64,000 bases of DNA from Paenibacillus_AM sp052180255. GTDB taxonomy: Bacteria > Bacillota > Bacilli > Paenibacillales > NBRC-103111. The notes under the pieces were generated by a model. That model saw only the letters and a program-made list of their open reading frames with translations, had not been told where the DNA came from and searched no databases. The DNA is taken from contig NZ_CP197466.1 in the NCBI RefSeq assembly GCF_052180255.1, forward strand, positions 1,426,001 through 1,490,000, read 5' to 3'. The position numbers were made by a program, and so were the translations under genes. Positions 17,489 to 25,267 of the stretch are shown here, in pieces (positions within the stretch are counted from its first letter, which is position 1; the number at the start of each line of letters is the position of its first letter).

Positions 17489-18091
17489 TTGTATTTATTA
17501 TCGAAAAAAATGATGCTCTGGTTCTTACTCGTATTCGGTGGGATTGGAGTAACCATTTATATGCTCGTTTCATCGAGCAATGCGAATCCGTTGACACAAG
17601 GATTTAATGAAGTGAATCAAGAGATGAACACACTCTTACAGCAGCAGGGAAATCTCAAAGACAACAAAGCAGGAACTTCTCCGAATAGCAAGCTTTCCAA
17701 TAGCTCAGTGGACTCCAATCCAAATTCAAATGGCATCTTAGATTCACAAGCTTCTAATAATCAAGCGTCCAATCAAGAACAATCTGAGCAAGCCAATGAT
17801 CATTCTAGTGCAGATCAGAGCGGAGCACCTAAGTCGACAACTGCTAAGCCTGCCTCAAAATCAGGAGAATCTGCAGCCAAACCATCTCAAGGTAAAATAA
17901 ACTTAAACACTGCCACCGCTGCTCAACTAGAAACTCTACCAGGTATTGGTCCAAGCAAAGCGCAAGCGATCATCGAATACCGCCAATCCAAAGGTGGTTT
18001 TAAATCCGTCAAAGACCTCGATGCGGTGAAAGGTATTGGTGAAAAAATGTTGGCTAAACTCGAATCGCATGTCTATGTACAAGGCAAATAA
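17489..18091 (+). CDS. comEA: ComEA-like DNA receptor with C-terminal helix-hairpin-helix domain
   Basis: Membrane-anchored DNA-binding protein for DNA uptake. About 200 residues: a membrane segment at roughly 9-28, a long Asn/Ser/Gln/Ala-rich linker (about 35-138), then a tandem helix-hairpin-helix domain with I-N-L-N-T-A, L-P-G-I-G-P-S-K-A and V-K-G-I-G-E-K. The SLBB-like domain that Bacillus ComEA has between anchor and HhH is not visible; only low-complexity linker is present. I chose the TTG at 17489, 8 nt after GGAGG (17476-17480); the ATG at 17474 overlaps that site. It heads comEA-comEB-comEC, so the call rests on both domain and position. Confidence 0.9.
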   Translation: MYLLSKKMMLWFLLVFGGIGVTIYMLVSSSNANPLTQGFNEVNQEMNTLLQQQGNLKDNKAGTSPNSKLSNSSVDSNPNSNGILDSQASNNQASNQEQSEQANDHSSADQSGAPKSTTAKPASKSGESAAKPSQGKINLNTATAAQLETLPGIGPSKAQAIIEYRQSKGGFKSVKDLDAVKGIGEKMLAKLESHVYVQGK

Positions 18092-18179
18092 ACCTTTGCG
18101 ACCTTCCTTCCCATCTCGACCAAAATATGAGAAAATAAGCACAAAGCCCTTTAAATGGATGGTAGGTGGTATTATGGCA

Positions 18180-18686
18180 ATGAGGAAAGATTGGGACACA
18201 TACTTTATGGACATCGCCTATATGGCTTCTACTCGCTCGCGCTGTGACCGACGTCATGTCGGTGCTGTGTTAGTCAAAGGGAAAAAGTTGCTAGGCACCG
18301 CATATAATGGTGCACCAATGGGAGTACCCGATTGCTCAGAGGCAGGTTGTATGCTTGTCGAAGAGTACGAATTAAAGATAGTCGATAGCAAAGAAGAAAT
18401 GATTCGCAAAGAACGCTGCATTCGTACGATCCACGCTGAGCAGAATTTACTGCTTTTCACAGATATGCACAACCGAGAAGGTGCAACTGTGTACGTCACA
18501 GATCAGCCTTGCTGGACTTGTGCGAACATGCTCGCGAATTCAGGTGTAAAGGAAATCGTGTACGATCGAGCCTATCCGAAAGATAGCAGTAAAGTGAGTG
18601 AATTGATGCGTACCCGACACATTATTTTCCGACAAATCGCAGCTTACGAGCCACCGGTTGGCACTGTGAGTGTCGTTACGAATTAA
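18180..18686 (+). CDS. comEB: ComEB, dCMP deaminase-family protein
   Basis: Zinc-dependent deoxycytidylate deaminase fold, about 168 residues. Zinc and catalytic residues are visible in I-H-A-E-Q-N (His-Ala-Glu) and P-C-W-T-C (two Cys); the substrate-site stretch G-A-V-L-V-K and N-G-A-P-M-G are typical. The protein converts dCMP to dUMP; its part in competence is uncertain. The ATG at 18180 fits GGTAGGTGG at 18161-18169 best; an ATG at 18174 is the alternative. The comEA stop lies 88 bp upstream and a terminator follows. Confidence 0.93.
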   Translation: MRKDWDTYFMDIAYMASTRSRCDRRHVGAVLVKGKKLLGTAYNGAPMGVPDCSEAGCMLVEEYELKIVDSKEEMIRKERCIRTIHAEQNLLLFTDMHNREGATVYVTDQPCWTCANMLANSGVKEIVYDRAYPKDSSKVSELMRTRHIIFRQIAAYEPPVGTVSVVTN

Positions 18687-18724
18687 TAGAAATAAATAAC
18701 CCAATAACAGGAATGAAGAGGAAG

Positions 18725-18762
18725 CACCTCATTTTTGCAATAGCAGAAGTGAGGTGTTTTTT
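18725..18762 (+). terminator. Terminator between comEB and comEC
   Basis: A 14-bp stem with wobble pairs (18725-18738 with 18743-18756, loop AATA) is followed by six T. It should limit read-through from comEB into comEC, unusual for genes expected to be co-expressed. Confidence 0.85.
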
Positions 18763-18806
18763 GTGTTTGTTTGGCTGAAAGTTTAAAGAGAAAGGAAAGT
18801 ACATAT

Positions 18807-21401
18807 ATGAAGAATAGTGTAGTATGGATAACAATTGCATGGGTCATCGGGTATGGATTGCAAATTTATATGGAATGGACAAGTTTTGGGTATGTCGCGG
18901 CAGGTCTCGCAGCACTATGTTGTATCCTTGTCCATGTGCTTTGCTTGCCTCATCGTGAAAAAATAACAGTAGCACTCATTGTAGTCATCGCGATTGGATA
19001 TTACCATGGTAATGATAATAGGAATCAGACTACTTTGCCTGGGTGGAACAGTCAGACTGAGCATTCAAATTTGGAGGGGAGCGAGTTGACTGTAAAAGGA
19101 ATGATCGATTCCCCAGTTGAAGTTGACGGGGATAAGGTTACTTTTACACTTAAGGCAAATGAAATCTTGCCCGTAGGAGACTCTGATCTTGCTGCGAGCC
19201 AGACAAATATCGGTTCAAGCTCCGTCCATACATCACTACCTATTAAGGAGCGCATGCAGATCTCCATCCGCCTCGCCCAGAAGGTGGAGCAAGCCACCGC
19301 TGGCACATGGAGGCGCGGAGATCGGATTAGTATCCGCTCTACCTTGCAGCGCCCCTCGCCTGCGCAGAACTTCGGCGGCTTCGATTACCGCCGCTATCTT
19401 CGCGAGCATCGTATCCACTGGATGCTCACAGCCAAAAGTGCGGCCTCCGTCACAGTTGAGGCAGCACCACAGACCTTCAGCGCAGTTCAACTCTTGCGCC
19501 AAACCGATAGACTGCGAGATTTCCTCGCAGCCCACCTAGATCAGATCTTCGCGAAAGAGCATGCTCCGCTTATGAAAGGCATGCTTCTCGGGATGAATGA
19601 TGCGCTGGAACCAGACCGTTTCAACCAATTTTCATCACTTGGACTCACCCATATCATTGCAATTTCAGGGCTGAATGTAGCAGTTTTCTTGGGAGCGATC
19701 ATTGCGTTACTAAAGCGATGTCGCTTTTCCAAGGAAACTTATTTGCTTGTCAGTATCTGTTTAATGCCTCCCTACATTTTATTAACTGGTGCTTCTCCGT
19801 CCATCGTTCGTGCGGGAGCGATGGCAATGATCGGTCTTTGGGCAACACGCCAAGGATACGTGAAGGATGTTCTAAATATACTGTGCCTCGTTGCGATAGC
19901 CTTACTGATCTGGGAACCTTATATGATTCTTGATGTTTCATTTCAATTATCTTTTATCGCAACTGCCGGGTTAATTTGGGCCGTACCGCGTGTGACAAAG
20001 CTGCTTCCTTCTTCCCATCCTAAACTGTATGGTGCGCTAGCTGTGATGGGGGTGTCGCAGCTTGTTTCTTTTCCTTTATCGATCTATTACTTCAATCAAT
20101 TCTCGATGTTATCTCCAGTTGCTAATCTATTACTTGTCCCCGTGTTTTCTTTAGTTGTATATCCTGTGGGCTTACTGGCCTTAATAGTAGGGCTAATGTG
20201 GCTTCCGATCGGAAAGCTTTTAGGTACTCTGCTGGGGTTCCTTAATACGATCTTATTTCATATCATGGATTGGATGGGGAAGTGGAAAGGTTCTTTGATC
20301 TGGCCTTCACCTTCATTGATCTGGATTCTGACCTACTTTTGCATCTTACTTGTCATGTATGCATTTATTGCAAAATGGATGTCATATCGAAGGTCCAATA
20401 TAGAGCCAAGTGATATGATTGCAGCTAGGGGAAAGATGATATTATTTCGGAAAATAGCACGTGCCGGTTCGATTCTAACGGTAGGTGCACTTATCATGGT
20501 TCTAACTATTGGATACACGCCAGATCGCTGGGACAAGCAAGGTGAAGTGCATTTTATTAATGTTGGTCAGGGCGACTCCATTCTCATTCGAACGCCTGCA
20601 GGAAAGCATCTGTTAATTGATGGAGGCGGAACAGTTAGCTTTCGTAAACCGGGTGAAGAGTGGCGAATTCGTAAAGATCCATATGAAGTCGGACGTAAGC
20701 TGCTCGTTCCGCTTCTTAAGAAACGTGGTGTGCATGAACTGGATTGGGTCTTTCTGAGTCATGAGGATGCCGACCATGCTGGAGGGCTTGCTGCTGTTCT
20801 ACAGGACATCCCTGTGAAACAATTTATTTTTAATGGAACCTATAAGCCGTCAGCAGGCAATGAAGCATTGTTCCAGGCTGTACTTGCGAAATCGATTCCA
20901 CTTCAAAAAGCCCAAAGTGGTCAATCCATCACAATCGATGGACAGACAAAACTCCACATTCTGTATCCACACCCTTCTGCAACAGGAACTGCTATCTCCA
21001 TTCAGGAAGATCAGAATGAAAGTTCAGTTGTTTTTATACTAGAAATGGCAGGAACGCGGTGGTTATTTGGTGGAGACTTGGGAACACCTACAGAGTCCCA
21101 ATTGCTCAAAACTTGGCAGCAGAACAATCAAGTGAATCCTTTCGGGGAGATAGATGTATTAAAAGTAGCACACCACGGATCTAAGAATTCCACCTCTAAT
21201 GAATGGTTGCAATGGTGGAAGCCCAAAGTGGCAGTTATTTCTGTTGGTGAAAAGAATAGCTATGGTCATCCTTCTGATGCTGCATTACAGCGACTTTTGA
21301 CTGCAAATAGTTTTATTTTTCGAACAGATCGAATGGGTGAGGTCCAAGCAATTGTTCAAAAGGGCAAGATCGTATGGAGGACCAAATATACCCTGAATTA
21401 A
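18807..21401 (+). CDS. comEC: ComEC/Rec2 DNA uptake channel
   Basis: Polytopic membrane protein that passes one strand of incoming DNA across the membrane. 864 residues: N-terminal membrane segments and an OB-like DUF4131 domain (about 80-240), the Competence domain with many membrane helices (about 260-560), and a C-terminal metallo-beta-lactamase domain starting with N-V-G-Q-G-D-S near 581 and carrying S-H-E-D-A-D-H (His652), G-G-D-L and A-H-H-G-S. The ATG at 18807 has AAAGGAA upstream; a longer frame to 18771 overlaps the terminator. The stretch near 19230-19530 is clearly richer in G+C than the rest of the gene. Confidence 0.96.
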   Translation: MKNSVVWITIAWVIGYGLQIYMEWTSFGYVAAGLAALCCILVHVLCLPHREKITVALIVVIAIGYYHGNDNRNQTTLPGWNSQTEHSNLEGSELTVKGMIDSPVEVDGDKVTFTLKANEILPVGDSDLAASQTNIGSSSVHTSLPIKERMQISIRLAQKVEQATAGTWRRGDRISIRSTLQRPSPAQNFGGFDYRRYLREHRIHWMLTAKSAASVTVEAAPQTFSAVQLLRQTDRLRDFLAAHLDQIFAKEHAPLMKGMLLGMNDALEPDRFNQFSSLGLTHIIAISGLNVAVFLGAIIALLKRCRFSKETYLLVSICLMPPYILLTGASPSIVRAGAMAMIGLWATRQGYVKDVLNILCLVAIALLIWEPYMILDVSFQLSFIATAGLIWAVPRVTKLLPSSHPKLYGALAVMGVSQLVSFPLSIYYFNQFSMLSPVANLLLVPVFSLVVYPVGLLALIVGLMWLPIGKLLGTLLGFLNTILFHIMDWMGKWKGSLIWPSPSLIWILTYFCILLVMYAFIAKWMSYRRSNIEPSDMIAARGKMILFRKIARAGSILTVGALIMVLTIGYTPDRWDKQGEVHFINVGQGDSILIRTPAGKHLLIDGGGTVSFRKPGEEWRIRKDPYEVGRKLLVPLLKKRGVHELDWVFLSHEDADHAGGLAAVLQDIPVKQFIFNGTYKPSAGNEALFQAVLAKSIPLQKAQSGQSITIDGQTKLHILYPHPSATGTAISIQEDQNESSVVFILEMAGTRWLFGGDLGTPTESQLLKTWQQNNQVNPFGEIDVLKVAHHGSKNSTSNEWLQWWKPKVAVISVGEKNSYGHPSDAALQRLLTANSFIFRTDRMGEVQAIVQKGKIVWRTKYTLN

Positions 21402-21470
21402 GGAATTTTGAGATTTGGTCATTTTTTTGCTATTCTAGATAGGAAAATATTGATTAATTTCGAGGAAAGC

Positions 21471-21497
21471 GCAACTTTTTAGATGGCACGTTCGTCT
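21471..21497 (+). promoter_or_regulatory. Putative ECF-sigma promoter of the sigma factor gene
   Basis: GCAACTTTTT at 21471-21480, then 12 nt, then CGTCT at 21493-21497. The AAC core and CGT are 17 nt apart, the layout expected for ECF sigma promoters and for autoregulation. The same 10-mer and spacing recur at 54541. Confidence 0.65.
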
Positions 21498-21525
21498 GTT
21501 AGGTTGCGGGAGAGGAGGAATCCCA

Positions 21526-22074
21526 TTGATTGCGGCAGAACTTGTAAGGGAGGCTCAATCGGGGGATCGGGAGGCTCTTATCACCTTGTTGCGAGACATT
21601 GAGACACACGTCTACCGCACCGCTTTTTATATTCTAGGCAATGAGCAGGATGCTCTCGATGCTTCACAAGAAGCTCTCATTCGGATTTATACGAAGATTC
21701 ATTCATACGAAGAAAAGGCATTATTCAAAACATGGGTTCAGCGAATTGTAACGAATATTTGTATCGATAAATTTCGTAAAAAGCGTCCGCAGGTTTCCAT
21801 TGAAGAAAATGATATGCAATTTATATATAGTAAAGATGTCGAATCTGAAGTCATGTCTACATATGTTGCCAAAGATGTAAGGGAGGCAATTGAAAAGCTG
21901 CCTGAGCATCATCGTACCGTTATCGTACTTCGGTATTTGCAAGATTTTTCATATAATGAAATCGCGGAAAGCTTGGATTTGCCTTTGAATACGGTTAAGT
22001 CTTACTTATTCCGTGCAAGGCAGCAACTTCAAAACCTACTTAAAGAGTATCAGAACGGAGGTGTCCGGGGATGA
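21526..22074 (+). CDS. ECF-type RNA polymerase sigma factor
   Basis: Extracytoplasmic-function sigma factor of 182 residues. Region 2 (about 10-85) contains D-A-L-D-A-S-Q-E-A-L-I-R-I-Y and F-K-T-W-V-Q-R-I-V-T-N; region 4 (about 118-172) has L-P-E-H-H-R-T-V-I-V-L-R-Y and the helix-turn-helix ending in N-T-V-K-S-Y-L-F-R-A-R. Region 3 is absent, as expected. The TTG at 21526 is used with GAGGAGGA 7 nt upstream. The following gene encodes a zinc-finger anti-sigma factor and overlaps by four bases. A matching promoter upstream suggests it activates its own gene. The inducing signal is unknown. Confidence 0.93.
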   Translation: MIAAELVREAQSGDREALITLLRDIETHVYRTAFYILGNEQDALDASQEALIRIYTKIHSYEEKALFKTWVQRIVTNICIDKFRKKRPQVSIEENDMQFIYSKDVESEVMSTYVAKDVREAIEKLPEHHRTVIVLRYLQDFSYNEIAESLDLPLNTVKSYLFRARQQLQNLLKEYQNGGVRG

Positions 22075-23270
22075 ATTGCGAGAAAGCAACTGAATGGATC
22101 CAGAGATATGTCGATAATGACCTTGAGCAGCTAGAAGAACGGGAGCTTCTCGCTCATGCGCAGAGCTGTCATGAATGTGCGGAATTGCTGCAGCGGATGA
22201 AGCTGCTTGCATTCGAGCTTGAACAGCTACCCAAAGTGAATCCTCGTTACAGCCTTGTTGATGCAATATTGCCGAAGCTTGCGGAACTGGATGAGAGAAA
22301 CAACAAGCGAGAAGAAAGCGCAGCTCTTGTTATCGAGAATGAAGTTGCTAAGAAGCAAAATGTACCTTGGGCACAACGTTTGTCTTCATACATATCTTGG
22401 AAGTTGGTAGGAGCTGTTGCGGCAGCAGGATGCGCGGCTGTCTTGTTTATTTGGAATGATCAGTCACTGCAGGATCCGAAGCTTTCGTCGATTGGATCAA
22501 ACCTTAGTAAAGATGAATCTACAGATGCGTCTAAACGCTTACCTGAAAAAGCGACTGCGGATCCAACTCAGCAGCCTAAAGTTGTTGCCCCTCCAACATC
22601 TTTACCAAGTAAGTTATCGAGTGAGGCGAATACACCTTCACAGCAGGAGCAGGCTTCAGGTGAATCGAAATTGTCTGCTGAATCTGAGCATAAAGAAGGT
22701 TTGCCGAGCATTAATCCTTCACCAACTCCTGAAGAGAAGAAAGATGCCAAAGTATCTACACTTGATAATCATAAGGGAGCAGTCAAACAACCGCCTACGG
22801 ATCAACGAGATGCAGAATCGGTGCCTGTTGAAAAAAAGAAAGTTGAATCGACTCCAACTTCAACGATATCCCCATCACCAGAAGCGACTAAGCAAGATGA
22901 CGCTGAAAAAGATAAATCTGATCATGTGAGTGATGATTCGACTGTAAAAGAAAATTTGAATTTATCAGACTCGATTAGAGGATTCAATGTTCCCCGAATA
23001 AACGGTAAGCTGCTTCCGGAGATCAACAATGATATACGGATTGCGAATCATCTGTATGTGGCTGAAATTAAGGATAAAAGAGTTTCGATTACAACGCTTA
23101 CAACCCATGAGACTTTATTTGCTTCCCTACGGTTATGGTCTGATAAGGAGTCCGTTACACCAATTGGATGGGTTTCGGAGACAACCTTTCAGTATGAAGT
23201 GGCGAAAGGGAATAAAACGCATGTATTTTCAATTGATTTGAACTTAAGAATAGAGCGGCAAATAAAATGA
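22071..23270 (+). CDS. Zinc-finger anti-sigma factor, membrane-bound
   Basis: Likely keeps the sigma factor encoded just upstream inactive. 399 residues: an N-terminal anti-sigma zinc finger (His29, Cys33, Cys36, with Cys3) and one membrane helix (about 111-128). A long Ser/Thr/Pro/Lys-rich extracytoplasmic linker (about 135-300) follows, then a C-terminal globular part (about 305-399) that I do not recognise and that may be the sensor. ATG overlaps the sigma stop (ATGA), which enforces near-equal synthesis. Regulated proteolysis is the usual release mechanism in such pairs; no protease gene is adjacent. Confidence 0.9.
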   Translation: MNCEKATEWIQRYVDNDLEQLEERELLAHAQSCHECAELLQRMKLLAFELEQLPKVNPRYSLVDAILPKLAELDERNNKREESAALVIENEVAKKQNVPWAQRLSSYISWKLVGAVAAAGCAAVLFIWNDQSLQDPKLSSIGSNLSKDESTDASKRLPEKATADPTQQPKVVAPPTSLPSKLSSEANTPSQQEQASGESKLSAESEHKEGLPSINPSPTPEEKKDAKVSTLDNHKGAVKQPPTDQRDAESVPVEKKKVESTPTSTISPSPEATKQDDAEKDKSDHVSDDSTVKENLNLSDSIRGFNVPRINGKLLPEINNDIRIANHLYVAEIKDKRVSITTLTTHETLFASLRLWSDKESVTPIGWVSETTFQYEVAKGNKTHVFSIDLNLRIERQIK

Positions 23271-23444
23271 TTCATTATTTCGGATCAATCTTGCACCAAG
23301 TGCAAGGAAATGCGTATATTGGAATATAAACTACTTTAAGTCGAAGCACTACGCCATCTCACGAATCGTTTCTAGAGCTATTCGTGGGGATGTTTAAATA
23401 GATGCTTCCACCGCATGGCAATCATGTGGAATCTTCTGCTCGGG

Positions 23445-23490
23445 CAAAGGGATTGCGTCAAAACGACAACGTTTTGACGTAATCCCTTTG
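23445..23490 (+). repeat. Long inverted repeat (21-bp arms) upstream of holA
   Basis: The arms 23445-23465 and 23470-23490 are complementary except for one G-T pair, with a 4-base ACAA loop. No T run follows, so it is not a classical terminator. TTGACG at 23474-23479 in the right arm, with TAAGAT at 23498-23503, could form a promoter for holA. The rest of 23271-23527 holds a weaker 7-bp hairpin (CACGAAT/ATTCGTG) and no gene. Confidence 0.75.
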
Positions 23491-23527
23491 TCATTGTTAA
23501 GATAGATACAAGAGGTGAGATAACGTT

Positions 23528-24556
23528 ATGGATTATCGTAAGGTGGCTAAAGACATAGGTGCAGGAAACACACTTCCTATCTACTTATGTTACGGCCCTG
23601 AAAAATATTTGATGCAACAATTCATTGAATTTATGACAACGAAGCTTATTGAGCCGGAGCATCGTGAGTTTGCGATTAGCAAGTTCGATTTATCAGAGAC
23701 TTCGATCGATACTGTGATCGAAGATGCAGAGACGTTACCATTCATGGTTCCACGTAAAATCGTTATTGCAAAAAATGCTACTTTTTTTACAGGGGCGAGA
23801 GATCAGAGTAAAGTCGATCACAATCTAGATAAATTAACTTCTTATTTAAAATCACCTGTTGATTATTCGATAATTGTATTCATTGTTGATGCAGATAAGC
23901 TGGATGAACGCAAGACAATTGTAAAAACCATAAAAACAATGGATGCTGCACTGCCTTTCCTCTCTTTATCGGCTGAAGGTGTGCAAGACTGGGTTTTAAA
24001 AGGTGCAGCGAAAGCCGGGTTCAGCTTTGAGAATGGGGCGCTTGATCAGCTGATCTTATGCACAGGAGGAAACCTTCAAGCGTTAGCGGCAGAGATTGAG
24101 AAGCTTTCGTTATACTTGGGTGGTAGCGGGGTAGTGACGATGGATCTAGTGGATGAGCTGGTTGTCCGTAGTGCCGAGCAGAACGTGTTCTTACTTGTAG
24201 AAGAAGTTGTGAAACTTCGTCTTGAGCGTGCATTCATGCTGCTTGAACAGCTCCTTAAGCAAAAAGAAGAGCCGATCAAAATCATGATGTTGATCGCAAG
24301 ACAGTTCCGAATCATGCTCCAGGTCAAAGAGCTAAGCAAGCAAAGCTATTCACAGAGCCAAATAGCTTCACAACTTGGTCTTCATCCATTCGCCGTAAAA
24401 GTTGCGGAGGGTCAAGCTCGTGCTTTTGACATCGAATCCCTCTCTCGCATTATAGGCGACATCGCCGATTTGGATTACCAAATGAAAACAGGCGCTATCG
24501 AAAAGGTGCTAGGTCTAGAAATGTTCCTGCTTAGCCTGACCCAAACGAAAGCATAG
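23528..24556 (+). CDS. holA: DNA polymerase III subunit delta
   Basis: Clamp-loader subunit that opens the beta sliding clamp. 342 residues with the family layout: an N-terminal AAA-like domain (P-I-Y-L-C-Y-G-P-E-K-Y near residues 17-27, without a functional Walker A), a middle domain with T-G-G-N-L-Q-A-L-A-A-E-I-E-K, and a C-terminal helical collar domain. GAGGTGA precedes the ATG. Placement between the comE region and rpsT is the Bacillus yqeN arrangement. Confidence 0.95.
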   Translation: MDYRKVAKDIGAGNTLPIYLCYGPEKYLMQQFIEFMTTKLIEPEHREFAISKFDLSETSIDTVIEDAETLPFMVPRKIVIAKNATFFTGARDQSKVDHNLDKLTSYLKSPVDYSIIVFIVDADKLDERKTIVKTIKTMDAALPFLSLSAEGVQDWVLKGAAKAGFSFENGALDQLILCTGGNLQALAAEIEKLSLYLGGSGVVTMDLVDELVVRSAEQNVFLLVEEVVKLRLERAFMLLEQLLKQKEEPIKIMMLIARQFRIMLQVKELSKQSYSQSQIASQLGLHPFAVKVAEGQARAFDIESLSRIIGDIADLDYQMKTGAIEKVLGLEMFLLSLTQTKA

Positions 24557-24576
24557 AAAGCAAAGCTGTCGCTTCT

Positions 24577-24623
24577 TGAACATGTATTCATACTCTATTG
24601 TTATTTTAGAGAATACATGTTCA
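24577..24623. repeat. Hairpin between holA and rpsT
   Basis: A perfect 13-bp stem, TGAACATGTATTC (24577-24589) with GAATACATGTTCA (24611-24623), extended by GCTGT/ACAGC at 24565-24569 and 24624-24628 after a bulge. No T run. It follows the holA stop and may stabilise or end the holA message. Confidence 0.65.
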
Positions 24624-24688
24624 ACAGCGAGGGGAGAACTTCGGAAACTCGGAGTCAGCACGAACACTATATTTGTGCTGCACAACAT

Positions 24689-24716
24689 AAAAAAGCCCAG
24701 CTGCTCGACTGAGCCT
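24689..24716 (-). terminator. Terminator of rpsT
   Basis: Read on the reverse strand, AGGCTCAG (24716-24709) pairs with CTGGGCTT (24700-24693), two wobble pairs, followed by six T. It lies about 30 bp past the rpsT stop. Confidence 0.8.
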
Positions 24717-24744
24717 CTGGACTAGCTTATGTGTGTAGCTGTTA

Positions 24745-25017
24745 TTACGCCTGTGCAGAAACAGCATTAAGCTTTTTAGCAAGACGAGATTTTTTGCGAG
24801 CTGCTGCATTTTTATGGATTAATCCTTTGGAAGCTGCCTTGTCCAATTTCTTAGAAGCAAGTACTAGAGCTTCTTTTGCGGAATCGACATTATTTGTAGC
24901 AACTGTAGTTTCAAAAGCTTTCACAGCTGTGCGAAGTGCAGACTTTTGAGACGCGTTGCGAAGACGGCGCTTTTCGCTAACTTTTACTCTTTTAATAGCA
25001 GATTTAATGTTTGGCAT
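24745..25017 (-). CDS. rpsT: 30S ribosomal protein S20
   Basis: Primary 16S rRNA-binding protein of the small subunit. The 90-residue, Lys/Ala/Arg-rich helical product begins P-N-I-K-S-A-I-K-R and contains the family K-G-x-I-H-K-N-A-A-A-R-K-K-S-R-L motif near the end. GGAGGTGA stands 6 nt before the ATG on the reverse strand. It is oriented against holA and away from gpr, as in Bacillus. It has its own promoter and terminator. Confidence 0.98.
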   Translation of the reverse strand: MPNIKSAIKRVKVSEKRRLRNASQKSALRTAVKAFETTVATNNVDSAKEALVLASKKLDKAASKGLIHKNAAARKKSRLAKKLNAVSAQA

Positions 25018-25079
25018 TGACGTTCACCTCCTACTTCGATAAACATCGTTCAACGTTTCTTTTGTTGACAACTTACAGT

Positions 25080-25108
25080 AGTTTATCATGGGTATGTTTA
25101 AATTGCAA
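25080..25108 (-). promoter_or_regulatory. Probable sigma-A promoter of rpsT
   Basis: On the reverse strand TTGCAA (25108-25103) and TAAACT (25085-25080) are separated by 17 bp, about 60 bp upstream of the rpsT start. Confidence 0.6.
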
Positions 25109-25184
25109 GAGCTACACCCAGACATTTTACTATACATACGGCATTCATTGCAAAGCATTTGTTCTTTCTTTTCGTGAATAAGCA

Positions 25185-25214
25185 GTATGTAATTTTCGCA
25201 CAATAAACATAATA
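25185..25214 (+). promoter_or_regulatory. Sigma-G-type sporulation promoter of gpr
   Basis: GTATG at 25185-25189 and CATAATA at 25208-25214, exactly 18 bp apart, fit the Bacillus sigma-G consensus (GHATR, 18 nt, CATWHTA) at every position. The gpr start is 54 bp downstream, consistent with forespore expression. Confidence 0.75.
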
Positions 25215-25267
25215 GGTGACGCAAGTTGACGAAAAGTGAAGCAAATGACGTTAAAAGGGGTATTAGG

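Noticed and set aside
22417..22929. 170-codon frame inside the anti-sigma gene
   Set aside because: It arises from the low-complexity linker read in another frame; Arg/Leu/Gln-rich without domain features.
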